Source: an uncultured Lachnospiraceae bacterium | GTDB taxonomy: Bacteria > Bacillota > Clostridia > Lachnospirales > Lachnospiraceae | Assembly (NCBI GenBank): GCA_910576895.1 | Contig: CAJTJZ010000010.1 | Coordinates: 1 to 16,998, forward strand | Length of the DNA: 16,998 bases | Reading direction: 5' to 3' | Part shown: positions 1-6,942 of the stretch, piece after piece | Numbering within the stretch: position 1 is the stretch's first letter | Layout of the letters: every line of letters begins with the position of its first letter | Program-made: the position numbers and the translations under genes | Notes under the pieces: generated by a model | Database searches by the model: none | What the model was told of the DNA's origin: nothing | Seen by the model: only the letters and a program-made list of their open reading frames with translations

Positions 1-263
1 TTGGTATAATTTTTTGTTATATTTTCTTTGCCATTAAACAAAGAAAGATTCCTTGAAAGCCTGTCCATGGTTTTTTTCAGACTGGTTTTTTCTTCAAGTG
101 AACGTGCGATTTCACTCAGATGCACGGTATTGCTTTCCAGTATTCCATAAACCATCTGGAGTATAAATTTTTTTGCCGGGTATTTCATCCCTTTTGAAAT
201 TTTTTCTGAAAAACCAGTTAAATCCTCTTTTAATTTCCCTGCCAGCCTGTTATAATTAACCAT
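1..263 (-). CDS. Transposase, N-terminal part (cut by window edge)
   Basis: An open frame starts at ATG 263-261 and runs off the left edge, giving 87 residues with no stop. A good Shine-Dalgarno sequence (AAAGGAGTG) precedes the start. The protein begins MVNYNRLAGKLKEDLTGFSE and contains a helical stretch, HLSEIARSLEEKTSLKKTMD, followed by RLSRNL. From memory this resembles the N-terminal region of DDE transposases of the IS4-like type common in gut Clostridia, where a small helical domain precedes the catalytic core. None of the catalytic residues lie inside the window, so the family call rests on the N-terminus alone. The neighbouring decayed genes fit a mobile-element setting. I could not identify the terminal inverted repeat of the element. 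Confidence 0.6.
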   Translation of the reverse strand, partial: MVNYNRLAGKLKEDLTGFSEKISKGMKYPAKKFILQMVYGILESNTVHLSEIARSLEEKTSLKKTMDRLSRNLSLFNGKENITKNYT

Positions 264-464
264 GCAAAAACACTCCTTTGTTAGATTTTTTTGTCGTGAT
301 TAAATTATAACATTTTTTGGTGTGTTTTTGCTTTTTTTATGAAATAATTTTTATTAATAAAAGTTATATACTACTTATGTCCTTGCTTAAATTACATTTG
401 TAATCAAAAAATGGGGAAACTCAAATGATTTTTATATGTTTTTTATTAATTCTATTTTTTAAGC

Positions 465-1246
465 CTATTTCTCTAGTTTGGATTCTATTTCTTTTAATTT
501 ACTCTTAAGCGTGGAAAGCTGATTGGTCAGACTAAATAAATCTTGTTCTTTTTGTATTATATTATTTTCTAATTGATCATGATTTAATATATTTTTTAAA
601 TCGGTTGTTATTAAACCACTTGTATAAATTACCTTAAAAGCACCTTTGATGATATCCTGAATAATCGTGTCATCATCAACTATATCATAAGCTTTTGCTT
701 CTTCTATCAATTCTTTTTTTCTTTCTTCTACTATCACAATTCTTTCCTCAGCAAAAGCAATTTCTCTTTTTAATTCCTTTGCTCTTTCAGAAAGCATTTC
801 TTTTTGTTTTGCCTGTTCTTTTAATATAACCTGAGCTTGTGGATACCCTTTTAATTCTTGCTGCAATTTGTCAAGTTCCCGTTTTTCTTGTCGGATACTG
901 CTACCTATCTTATCTCTGTCCTGTCTTAAATTCTCTATTTCTGGTTCTAATTCCTTTTGTTTTTCTTTTGCTAGTTTTAATCTTTGGCATTGTCTTTCAT
1001 AAAGTTCCTGATAATTTCCTTTTATTCTTTTTAATATATTTTTAAAAGTGTATTTTTCTATTTTTCTAAGTTCATAGTTTATAGTATATATTTCACTGCA
1101 AAAGAAATTCCATTTTCCTTTTTTTCTTTCTAATGTATCTTCTATCCAAAATAATTTCTCTTTTCCAATTTCAATTCTTTCTTTTTTTTTATTATTTTAT
1201 TATATATTTGTTGATAATTTTCCTGCTCCTTATCTTCACTTTCCAT
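465..1246 (-). CDS. Coiled-coil protein of unknown function, frame broken at an A-run
   Basis: Two minus-strand frames join to make one protein of about 260 residues. The first starts at ATG 1246 (MESEDKEQENYQQIYNKIIK) and, read straight, would stop after 34 codons at 1142-1144. The second frame is open from just inside a stop at 1197-1199 down to the TAG at 465-467 and has no ATG of its own. A -1 shift within the nine-A run at 1182-1190 joins them. The product is dominated by Lys/Glu/Gln-rich heptad-like helices, roughly residues 60-170 and 215-258, separated by a less charged segment containing DDDTIIQDIIKGAF. It has no signal peptide or membrane segment. I do not recognise a family. A TTG at 866 could start the C-terminal 133 residues alone, but the open frame extends far upstream of it. 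The gene could be a pseudogene, an assembly error in the homopolymer, or a true frameshift gene. Confidence 0.5.
1181..1187 (-). other. A AAA AAG slippery heptamer
   Basis: On the coding strand the ATG-1246 frame reads AAA AAA AAG here, so A AAA AAG is in the phase used by dnaX-type -1 frameshifting. Slipping back one base continues with GAA AGA ATT GAA, which is the long coiled-coil frame. I did not identify a downstream stimulatory hairpin or pseudoknot. Confidence 0.4.
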
Positions 1247-1424
1247 AGGTATCCACTTCCTTCCATTGCCCTACACACTTGATTTCGGGTTTCTATAATC
1301 ATACTCAAAATTTGTAAATAGATATTAAAAACTTATAAACTAATCTTACCATATTTTTTTATTTTTTCAATTATTATTCTATAAACGTTATTTTTTTCAT
1401 TTGTATATAAATTAATTTTACTTT

Positions 1425-1715
1425 TTAATATAAGTTTCTGTGTTGTATCTTTTTTATTTTATATTGTTCTAAAAAATTATCTATTTTATCGAATAAGAAT
1501 AATATATAGTCTGTTAATAAATAAATGGTTGTATTTCTTATAAGACAATCGGAAAGATTTTTTGATATTAGAAGTTTCAATGGATATTTAGAAGTTTCTT
1601 TTCTCATAGGATCAAAAGAGATATAATGATAAGATATGGTTCGATTTTCAGAATTTTGGGAATTATATTTTAATATAGCATAAATATAATCTATTGTGTT
1701 ATCTTCGTTAAACAA
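1425..1715 (-). pseudogene. Orphan open frame, probable gene remnant
   Basis: A minus-strand frame ends at 1425 and is open up to 1784, where a TGA stops it. It has no ATG at its 5' end. The first possible start is a TTG at 1715, giving 96 residues with no convincing ribosome binding site. The residues upstream of that TTG (SEWSIFKENIISIYRKISVY) look as protein-like as the rest, which suggests a truncated reading frame rather than an intact small gene. The sequence is rich in Ile, Tyr, Asn and Leu, with one moderately hydrophobic stretch (YLLTDYILFLF). No motif is recognised. It could also be chance open frame in AT-rich DNA. Confidence 0.25.
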
Positions 1716-1782
1716 AAATCTTTGATAGACAGAAATTTTTCTATAAATGCTAATTATATTTTCTTTAAATATGCTCCATTCT

Positions 1783-1917
1783 GATCAAATGCTGCTAATT
1801 GTATCTAATGTAGATATTATACTTACTGGAGACAAAGATTTTTTAAGTCTTGAAATGGATCAGCCTAGATGTATTAATACCGCATAGTTTTTAGAAAGTG
1901 AGAATGTGAGAAAATGA
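1783..1917 (+). pseudogene. PIN-domain toxin, C-terminal remnant with amber codon
   Basis: The plus-strand frame from 1783 reads DQMLLIVSNVDIILTGDKDF, then LSLEMDQPRCINTA, then TAG at 1885-1887, then FLESENVRK and TGA at 1915-1917. The pattern aD-I-I-L-T-G-D-K-D-F-L followed by a short tail ending in T-x-x-E-F-L-E is the C-terminal signature of PIN-domain nucleases of VapC-like toxin-antitoxin systems. Asp residues in TGDKDF belong to the acidic active-site cluster. The amber falls where the family normally has Glu (GAG to TAG is one base). The N-terminal two thirds of the domain and any antitoxin gene are missing. The annotation as a dead remnant is well supported; which subfamily it came from is not known. 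Confidence 0.65.
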
Positions 1918-1981
1918 GTCTCATAGGTGCGAACTTAATGATAATCAAAACAATATCGATTTGTCGTAAAGAAAATCGAAG

Positions 1982-2034
1982 ATAATAAAAACTATTCTTG
2001 ACTGTGTCATAGCTTTATGATAGTATGTAAGTGC
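1982..2034 (+). repeat. Promoter-bearing repeat, copy 1
   Basis: This block matches 2879-2931 with roughly nine differences over about 53 bp. Both copies keep a -35/-10 pair with a 17-bp spacer containing TAGCTTT. The left 15 bases also match 9547-9561 inside the kinase gene exactly. Confidence 0.6.
1998..2026 (+). promoter_or_regulatory. Sigma-A-type promoter for the 63-residue membrane protein
   Basis: TTGACT at 1998-2003, a 17-bp spacer and TAGTAT at 2021-2026. It lies about 120 bp upstream of the ATG at 2149 and is repeated in copy 2 (TTGATT 2895-2900, TAGTAT 2918-2923). Confidence 0.5.
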
Positions 2035-2148
2035 GAAATATCACAATAGAAAATATCTCACTTATTTGGAAATGATGAATTGTGTTTAAAGCAGTCAGAG
2101 AATATAATAAAGCGACTGAAAAATCAGTGTTTGATGGAGGTATTGTAA

Positions 2149-2339
2149 TGAAAAAAAAAAATGATTTAATTTGGATTATTAGTTTAGTAATAATTGGAAT
2201 TGTTACAGTTATTTTAGCTGGTTCAAATATTATTGGACTAGTCTTGCTCGATGTTACAGTTCGTATAATTGGAATTATTGATTTAATTGCACTTCCATTT
2301 GCCGCGTTTACAACTGTAAAAAAAGTGAAGAAAGGTTAA
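2149..2339 (+). CDS. Small two-helix membrane protein of unknown function
   Basis: This 63-residue protein begins MKKKNDLIWIISLVIIGIVT. The start at 2149 is chosen because GGAGG lies 7 bases upstream; the same frame can be opened at a GTG at 2082, but that extension is polar and has no good ribosome binding site. Two hydrophobic helices (about residues 7-24 and 36-56) are separated by a short loop, with lysines at both ends (MKKK and VKKVKKG). This suggests a hairpin in the cytoplasmic membrane with both termini inside. It lies directly downstream of the repeat-borne promoter at 1998-2026 and is probably transcribed alone. No cleavable leader, double-Gly motif or cysteine is present, so a bacteriocin call is not justified. 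Small hydrophobic proteins of this size are common near mobile elements, but I do not recognise a named family. Confidence 0.65.
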
Positions 2340-2412
2340 AAATAACTTTAACTTCCAGTTTGTAGAATTGTAGCCAATTGAAAACAGAATAATAACTGTA
2401 CATATAGAACAG

Positions 2413-2457
2413 CATACCAAGACAGGAAATCGGGAAAAGGTTTCCTGTCTTGGTATG
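2413..2457. repeat. Perfect 17-bp inverted repeat, 11-nt loop
   Basis: The arms are 2413-2429 (CATACCAAGACAGGAAA) and 2441-2457 (TTTCCTGTCTTGGTATG), perfectly complementary. The loop is 2430-2440 and purine-rich. Neither side has a U-tract, so it is not a standard intrinsic terminator even though it lies downstream of the 2149-2339 gene. Confidence 0.75.
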
Positions 2458-2505
2458 GTCGTAATATAGATAGAAGAAGTGCTAAAAATCAATTGGAAAC
2501 TGTTC

Positions 2506-2736
2506 TTATCTTTTTATATTAAGAGTATTAAAAATATATTCTATTAAGTCAAAATCATCTTTTATATTAACTATCTTATACTGACCGTCTTTAAATGCTA
2601 TAATATTACTAGTAAAACCAAATGAATAGGCTGTATTTTCTGTAACAAAATCCATCATATATAAACCCATAGAGCTATTTTTATTAATGCCACATGCTTC
2701 CAATGATACTATCACAACTATAAAAATAATAAACAT
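2506..2736 (-). CDS. Small putative lipoprotein
   Basis: This 76-residue protein starts with a hydrophobic stretch (MFIIFIVVIVSLEACGINKN) that ends in L-E-A-C, a passable lipobox with an unusual Glu at -2. If processed, about 62 residues would be anchored outside by Cys15. The ribosome binding site AAGGAG lies about 12 bases before the ATG at 2736, which is longer than usual. The triplets just upstream read AAA AAA TTT ATT in frame, so a normal Lys-rich n-region may have been lost with an ancestral start. A TATAAT at 2769-2774 could serve as its -10 element. It lies downstream of, and in the same direction as, the exporter genes ending at 2980, but a 240-bp gap containing remnants separates them. 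A small immunity lipoprotein is possible by position only; no family is recognised. Confidence 0.45.
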   Translation of the reverse strand: MFIIFIVVIVSLEACGINKNSSMGLYMMDFVTENTAYSFGFTSNIIAFKDGQYKIVNIKDDFDLIEYIFNTLNIKR

Positions 2737-2848
2737 AATAAATTTTTTCTCCTTGTATAATAATTTCTATTATACTTATAACCCCTATTTTTTATAAAAA
2801 ATCCACAACATTTATTTAAAATAATAAAAAACTTGTAATTTTTGTTAC

Positions 2849-2892
2849 TTTTTAAATAAAAAATGCATAATAAGTGACATAATAAAAATTAT
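2849..2892 (-). pseudogene. Fragment of an AgrC-like histidine kinase gene
   Basis: These 44 bases match 9517-9560, inside the kinase gene at 8442-9755, at 41 positions in the same orientation. The minus-strand frame reads IIFIMSLIMHFLFKK then stop, against IVFIMSLIMHFLFKN in the intact gene. Two of the three base changes are silent. This is the membrane-helix region of the sensor, with nothing else of the kinase around it. Confidence 0.6.
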
Positions 2893-2931
2893 CTTTGATT
2901 GTGTGGTAGCTTTGTGATAGTATGTGAGTAT
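2879..2931 (+). repeat. Promoter-bearing repeat, copy 2
   Basis: Diverged copy of 1982-2034 with TTGATT (2895-2900), a 17-bp spacer and TAGTAT (2918-2923). It points into the 3' end of the ATPase gene on the opposite strand, and no gene follows it. Its left end overlaps the kinase fragment at 2849-2892. Confidence 0.55.
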
Positions 2932-2979
2932 AAATTTATATCAATTATTTAAACCAATAGTAATAAAAGTAGATTTATA

Positions 2980-3624
2980 TTATCTGATTTTTGTTAATAT
3001 GCCTGCATCCATTTTATATACTTCATCACATAATGTTTCAATATCTTCTTTATTATGGCTTGCAAGCAATATTGTTTTTCCTTGGTTTTTTAATTTTATA
3101 AATAATTTTCTCATATCCTCTACACCATTATTATCTAATCCATTCATAGGCTCATCTAAAATTAAAATTTCTTGATCTTCCATAATTGCTTGAGCAATGG
3201 CAAGTCTTTGTTTCATACCAAGAGAATATTTTCCAACAGGTTTTTTATCTTCTGGATTTAAACCAACCATTTTCATAGATTCTGTTATCTTCTTTTTATT
3301 CTTATAATTTTTTATGCAATATAAAAATTCTAAATTTTTATATCCGCTATAATTTGGTAAAAATCCTGGGGTTTCTATAATAATTCCTGTTTTTTCTGGA
3401 ACAGAGATATCTTTACCAATTGCTTTTTCATGTACTATAATTTTTCCATTTGTTACTGGTATAAAGCCACAAATGCATTTGAATAAAACACTTTTTCCAG
3501 AACCATTTCTTCCAATAATTCCATAAATTCCGCCTAAACGAAAGGATACACAAATATCCTTTAAAACTTTTTGTTTGCCAAATTGTTTGTTTATATGTTC
3601 TATTTGTATTATATATTCGTTCAT
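2980..3624 (-). CDS. ABC transporter ATPase, LanF/BcrA type
   Basis: This 214-residue nucleotide-binding subunit would power export or extrusion of a peptide from the membrane together with the two permeases encoded just upstream. Visible motifs are Walker A GRNGSGKS at residues 38-45, signature SLGMKQRL at 134-141, Walker B ILILDEP at about 153-159 and the switch His in ASHNKED. The usual Q-loop Gln is replaced by Glu84 in IIIETPGFLP. This is the E-loop described for LanF subunits of lantibiotic self-immunity transporters. At 214 residues it is slightly short, lacking the C-terminal extension of BcrA. It starts 13 bp after the upstream permease gene and is the last gene of the operon-like series. 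Self-protection against a secreted product is the likely role, inferred from the E-loop and the gene order. Confidence 0.8.
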   Translation of the reverse strand: MNEYIIQIEHINKQFGKQKVLKDICVSFRLGGIYGIIGRNGSGKSVLFKCICGFIPVTNGKIIVHEKAIGKDISVPEKTGIIIETPGFLPNYSGYKNLEFLYCIKNYKNKKKITESMKMVGLNPEDKKPVGKYSLGMKQRLAIAQAIMEDQEILILDEPMNGLDNNGVEDMRKLFIKLKNQGKTILLASHNKEDIETLCDEVYKMDAGILTKIR

Positions 3625-3637
3625 AATTTTTTTCTCC

Positions 3638-4519
3638 TTATGAATTTATTGTATTCATTTCTGTTTTTTTTCCTTGAAATAAGCTAAGTAGTATAAATAT
3701 TACGATGGAAATGGTAAAAAAAAGATAAATATAATGATAAGAAGGGTATCCACCAATATTTTCTGTATCAATATGTATTATTTTTGTCATAAATGCTGGA
3801 AATATATAAGACAAATTCGATTTTTGATTGGAATCGGATAAAAGTTCTATGATTGTACTTCCACATACAATAAAGCTTCCAGCAAAGATTCCAATTCCTC
3901 TACTAAATAGTAAACTTAGTGTATAAATAAAATAGCCCATAAATAAAGTGAATAAAAATATAACAAATAATCCATGGTAAAATGCTTGCCAAGGTGTATA
4001 TTTTAAAAGAAAATCAGAGGAAACAATTACAGTTTCCATATCAATAGATATCATTTCCCAAAAGGCTTCACCCCAAAAATAGAAAGAAAATCCTAAATTA
4101 GGTAAACATGAAAGAATAGATACTAAAACATTTAAAAAAAGATACAGGAAAGCAGATACAAAAATATAAAAAAGTTGGCCAAGATTCCAAATAGTTCGTC
4201 CTGCTCTTAGAAATAAAAATTGTTGGTTTTTATCAAAAAAAGGTGCATCGCAATATAATAATATAATGCCAAACATAAAGATAAAGCGAAAAATTCCAAC
4301 TTGATTATTATAAAGTACTGGAAAAACACCAAAACCATTAATGCCAAGATCGTTTTTTAAAAAAGGAGTAACCATTTCTCTTGTTTTACTAAATATGACA
4401 GTAAACTCTAATAAAAATAAAAGATATATTCGGTAATCAGAAAGCCATTTACGGATTCCTTGCATACAAATACATTGTATAGAAAATATTTTATTTTTCC
4501 TATTCTTTAAGTTGTCCAT
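3638..4519 (-). CDS. ABC transporter permease (second membrane subunit)
   Basis: This 293-residue integral membrane protein has about six hydrophobic helices. One lies near residues 33-48, another near 97-110 ahead of CDAPFFDKNQQF, and the others spread to a final helix near 265-282 (ISIVIFILLSLF). The N-terminus is basic and cytoplasmic-looking. The start ATG at 4519 overlaps the stop of the preceding permease gene by 20 bases and has a strong AAGGAG site inside that gene, so translation is probably coupled. Size, topology and a flanking E-loop ATPase match the E and G subunits of LanFEG-type transporters or ABC-2-like permeases. I see no sequence motif that proves a lantibiotic substrate. 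Gene symbols are withheld for that reason. Confidence 0.65.
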   Translation of the reverse strand: MDNLKNRKNKIFSIQCICMQGIRKWLSDYRIYLLFLLEFTVIFSKTREMVTPFLKNDLGINGFGVFPVLYNNQVGIFRFIFMFGIILLYCDAPFFDKNQQFLFLRAGRTIWNLGQLFYIFVSAFLYLFLNVLVSILSCLPNLGFSFYFWGEAFWEMISIDMETVIVSSDFLLKYTPWQAFYHGLFVIFLFTLFMGYFIYTLSLLFSRGIGIFAGSFIVCGSTIIELLSDSNQKSNLSYIFPAFMTKIIHIDTENIGGYPSYHYIYLFFTISIVIFILLSLFQGKKTEMNTINS

Positions 4520-5312
4520 AATTTACTCTCCTTTTTATGCCATAATAAAAAATTAGTATTAGTACAAGCCCATGAAGTGTAGCAATGGAAGCTGCGTAGA
4601 TTATATTAATAAAAACATTATGAGAAACGCTTCCTGCCTGTCCAATAAAATCTAATCGGTATTCTTGTTTTACATGATAGAAAAGAATTTTATACATAAG
4701 TAGAAAAATATAAGGTACAAACCAAGCAACATAAGGATTCATAAACCAAGAGGAAAAAGCAAGACCTGCAAGTGCACAAATACTATTTAATAAAAAAGCA
4801 GAAAATATTACAACTAAAAATGCCCCTAAGATATTCCCTTGTTCCATACAACGATCATAATAAAAAACATTTGGAGAAAGATTATTTTCTAATTCAAATT
4901 TAGTTAAAGAAAGGGGATGTCCATTTAATAGAAGAAGTACTAAAAACCAAATTCTTGCTAATATTGTAATCATAACAGAAGAAAGTATGCAAGAAGTTGT
5001 CTGAGAAAAAGTATAGCGATGGATTCCCTCACGAAGCAATTTGAATGAAAAAACACCTGAGTGGTAGTCTTGACAAAAAGATCGAGATGCTATAAATGCT
5101 GTAATTGTAAGGTCAAAAACAGCAAAATCACTCATTGCTGGAAGAGTTGTTACAAATAAGTCAAAACATGAATCCATGCCATAACCGACAGTTCCAAGGT
5201 AACTGCCTCCTGCCATAAGAAGAGAGGCAAATAAGAAATTTCTTGTTATTAGTTTTTGCTTTACATCAATAAAAAGTATTGAAATGATTTCTAACCACAG
5301 TTTTTTTTCCAC
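4500..5312 (-). CDS. ABC transporter permease (first membrane subunit)
   Basis: This 270-residue protein starts with GTG at 5312, chosen because TAGGAGG lies 7 bases upstream, and has about six membrane helices. An N-terminal amphipathic stretch (WLEIISILFIDVKQKLITRN) precedes the first helix, as in ABC-2 type permeases. A motif RSFCQDYHSGVFSFKLLREG follows the second helix and resembles the cytoplasmic coupling segment of permeases that read F-x-x-D-Y-x-x-G. It follows the lipoprotein gene by 20 bp and overlaps the second permease gene by 20 bp. The two permeases differ enough that they probably form a heterodimer with the ATPase at 2980-3624. Confidence 0.7.
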   Translation of the reverse strand: MEKKLWLEIISILFIDVKQKLITRNFLFASLLMAGGSYLGTVGYGMDSCFDLFVTTLPAMSDFAVFDLTITAFIASRSFCQDYHSGVFSFKLLREGIHRYTFSQTTSCILSSVMITILARIWFLVLLLLNGHPLSLTKFELENNLSPNVFYYDRCMEQGNILGAFLVVIFSAFLLNSICALAGLAFSSWFMNPYVAWFVPYIFLLMYKILFYHVKQEYRLDFIGQAGSVSHNVFINIIYAASIATLHGLVLILIFYYGIKRRVNYGQLKE

Positions 5313-5332
5313 GAAACATCCTCCTACCTTTT

Positions 5333-6382
5333 CTATAAACGTTCTCCTGTATCTCCTTGTAAAAGATATGTAAATGTTACAAGTTCTGTTTTTTTAGTAT
5401 TATCCCATGTTACTTTATTTTGTATATCAATTTGCCAACATGGTATACATTCATATTCAGAAAGATCTTGATTTCCTTTTCCTGTCTTTATTTTTACAGG
5501 TACTCGTAGATATACAATTTCAGTATTTATAATCGTTCCTTTTTCTTCTTCTGCTTCTGCCTGCCCATGTATTTTTAATGCTATATTTTCTGCCTCTTGC
5601 TGTGAAATAAGTTTTGCTTTACCAATCGGTGTTAGATGGTCTAAAATCATATTCATAGAAAAATATTCGATTCCTTTTATACTATAAGTGATTAGAATAT
5701 CGGGTTGTCCAATATACTCTAATACCCCTTTGCTAATCGTTTTATTAGAAAATGGTACTCCATCGCAAGCAATTTGAAATCGAAATTGATAGGCTTCTCT
5801 TTCTTTTGTCATATTTTCTTTTTCTCCAAAACCTGTTCCGTCTGCTTGTGCATACATTTTCATAATATAATTTTGATTAATTCCATAAACTGATTCTACC
5901 ATTAAATCAGAAACAATCCCTAGTCTTTTCAATTCTTTTCTACAATTTTCTTCTGCCTCTTTGCTAGACATAAAGTCAAGTTCTTTGGAGCATTCTTCTT
6001 CTGAAAGGAAATTATCACCATATAGGTATACATCTTCTTTTTTATTTCTTATATATTGAAACTCTACTAGGTTTCCCTTTTCTTCTTCTGTTGCTATAAC
6101 ACGACTGCCATTTTCATATGTCATAATATGTTGTATATCATTTCCTAGTTTTTGTTTGATTTCTTCATATTTTACATCTGTAAGATTAAATAAATCTAAC
6201 ATATGCCCTAGTGTTATATTGAAAAATTTACAACTATAACGGTTATATGCCCTTTCTTTTATGGTTGCAGTTTTTATTTGGGATACTTCTCTTTTAGGAT
6301 CTTCTATTTTAGTACAACCCATGAAACAAGATAAAGAAAAAGTAAAAATAAAAAATATGATTAGTTTATTATTGAAAATCAT
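5333..6382 (-). CDS. Large putative lipoprotein of unknown function
   Basis: The ATG at 6382 is preferred over an upstream start at 6400 because AAAGGAG lies 5 bases before it; the protein is then 349 residues. It begins with a signal sequence (MIFNNKLIIFFIFTFSLS) followed by CFMGC, a weak lipobox whose Cys23 would carry the lipid. The rest is soluble, alternating charged segments with beta-like stretches, and ends in an ECIPCWQIDI region and TYLLQGDTGERL. The pattern of a central Q-E-A-E-N-I-A helix plus a C-terminal W-x-I-D-I strand recalls YycI/PepSY-like extracytoplasmic folds, but I cannot assign a family. It sits between the secreted-protein pair and the transporter genes. An extracytoplasmic binding or immunity role is inferred from position only. 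Confidence 0.6.
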   Translation of the reverse strand: MIFNNKLIIFFIFTFSLSCFMGCTKIEDPKREVSQIKTATIKERAYNRYSCKFFNITLGHMLDLFNLTDVKYEEIKQKLGNDIQHIMTYENGSRVIATEEEKGNLVEFQYIRNKKEDVYLYGDNFLSEEECSKELDFMSSKEAEENCRKELKRLGIVSDLMVESVYGINQNYIMKMYAQADGTGFGEKENMTKEREAYQFRFQIACDGVPFSNKTISKGVLEYIGQPDILITYSIKGIEYFSMNMILDHLTPIGKAKLISQQEAENIALKIHGQAEAEEEKGTIINTEIVYLRVPVKIKTGKGNQDLSEYECIPCWQIDIQNKVTWDNTKKTELVTFTYLLQGDTGERL

Positions 6383-6401
6383 AATTTCTCCTTTTGGCAA
6401 A

Positions 6402-6464
6402 ACGACTCTTATATTTCGATAAAAATTTGAGATGTTTTTTCAAATAAAAGAAAATAAGAGCCGT
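6402..6464. terminator. Imperfect long hairpin between secreted proteins and transporter genes
   Basis: The arms at 6402-6417 and 6450-6464 pair over about 14 positions, with one mismatch that is a G-U wobble on the minus strand, plus one other mismatch and a bulge. On the plus strand the stem is followed by TTTTT after CCG; on the minus strand only three to four U residues follow. For the minus-strand operon this would be a leaky terminator. That would give more transcript of the two secreted-protein genes than of the lipoprotein and transporter genes. Confidence 0.5.
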
Positions 6465-6497
6465 TTTTACATTAGTTTTTTAGAATATCAGATAGGA

Positions 6498-6905
6498 TTA
6501 TGGTCTCCATGTTCCTGAAGCTTCAATAGTTCCACCTGTTCCACCCTCTGCTACACGTCCTCTTAATCTATATTCTCCACCTGGTGCAGCATAAGATGTA
6601 TAATTTACATTAAATGGTTCTGCTCCTTTATATCTTTTAAAGTCAGACATTAGAACTCCTTTGTTCGACACAGCACGAAATTCTAAGGAAGAATGTACAA
6701 TATCACCATTATAGTTACATCCACTTATTTGAAAATATTGAGGAGTTTCTTCTGCTTTTTTAGCAGATTCACTTGTATCTTTTTCTCCTGCACTTAAAGA
6801 AAATGCAAATTCGCCAATTCCAGGATTTAATGTTTGAGCTGCTTGTGAAACACTTCCTGCTGTTACCATTAATAATAAAGCCATGCCTGCAAATATTTTT
6901 TTCAT
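6498..6905 (-). CDS. Secreted small protein, paralogue 2
   Basis: This 135-residue protein has a Sec signal peptide: MKKIFAGMALLLMVTAGS with a likely cut after SQA near residue 22. The mature domain of about 110 residues is polar, beta-rich and has a single Cys (SGCNYNG). It is clearly related to the upstream product. Matching segments include GDIVHSSLEFRAVSNKG against DNIVNNHIRFRVMGSTG, SDFKRYKGAEPFNVNYT against SDGHRYVGQLPLNIPYT, YRLRGRV against FKLRGHT, and the C-terminal SGTWRP against SGTWIP. The ending and overall layout resemble DUF2712-type secreted proteins, but that is a weak memory-based match. AAAGGTGAT lies in front of the ATG at 6905, 37 bases after the preceding gene. It is probably co-transcribed from the operator-linked promoter at 7522-7550. 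It could be an effector, toxin or surface factor. Confidence 0.7.
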   Translation of the reverse strand: MKKIFAGMALLLMVTAGSVSQAAQTLNPGIGEFAFSLSAGEKDTSESAKKAEETPQYFQISGCNYNGDIVHSSLEFRAVSNKGVLMSDFKRYKGAEPFNVNYTSYAAPGGEYRLRGRVAEGGTGGTIEASGTWRP

Positions 6906-6942
6906 AATAATATCACCTTTCTATTTTATAATTAAATTTGTT

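Noticed and set aside
839..1045. 68-residue hydrophobic plus-strand frame
   Set aside because: It is the reverse of the Lys/Glu-rich coiled-coil gene; hydrophobic codons arise from the complementary strand.
1956..1979. 7-bp inverted repeat TCGATTT/AAATCGA as a terminator or operator
   Set aside because: Short arms, 10-nt loop, no U-tract and no second copy seen; too weak to annotate.
2082..2148. Upstream GTG start for the small membrane protein
   Set aside because: GGAGG is placed correctly for the ATG at 2149, and the extension is polar with no binding site of its own.
2413..2457. Reading the 17-bp inverted repeat as an intrinsic terminator
   Set aside because: No run of U follows on either strand.
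2283..2492. 69-residue minus-strand frame
   Set aside because: It reads back through the inverted repeat and the end of the plus-strand gene, with no ribosome binding site; a shadow frame.
2924..3175. 83-residue plus-strand frame directly after promoter repeat copy 2
   Set aside because: It lies opposite the ATPase gene, lacks a ribosome binding site and has no protein-like features.
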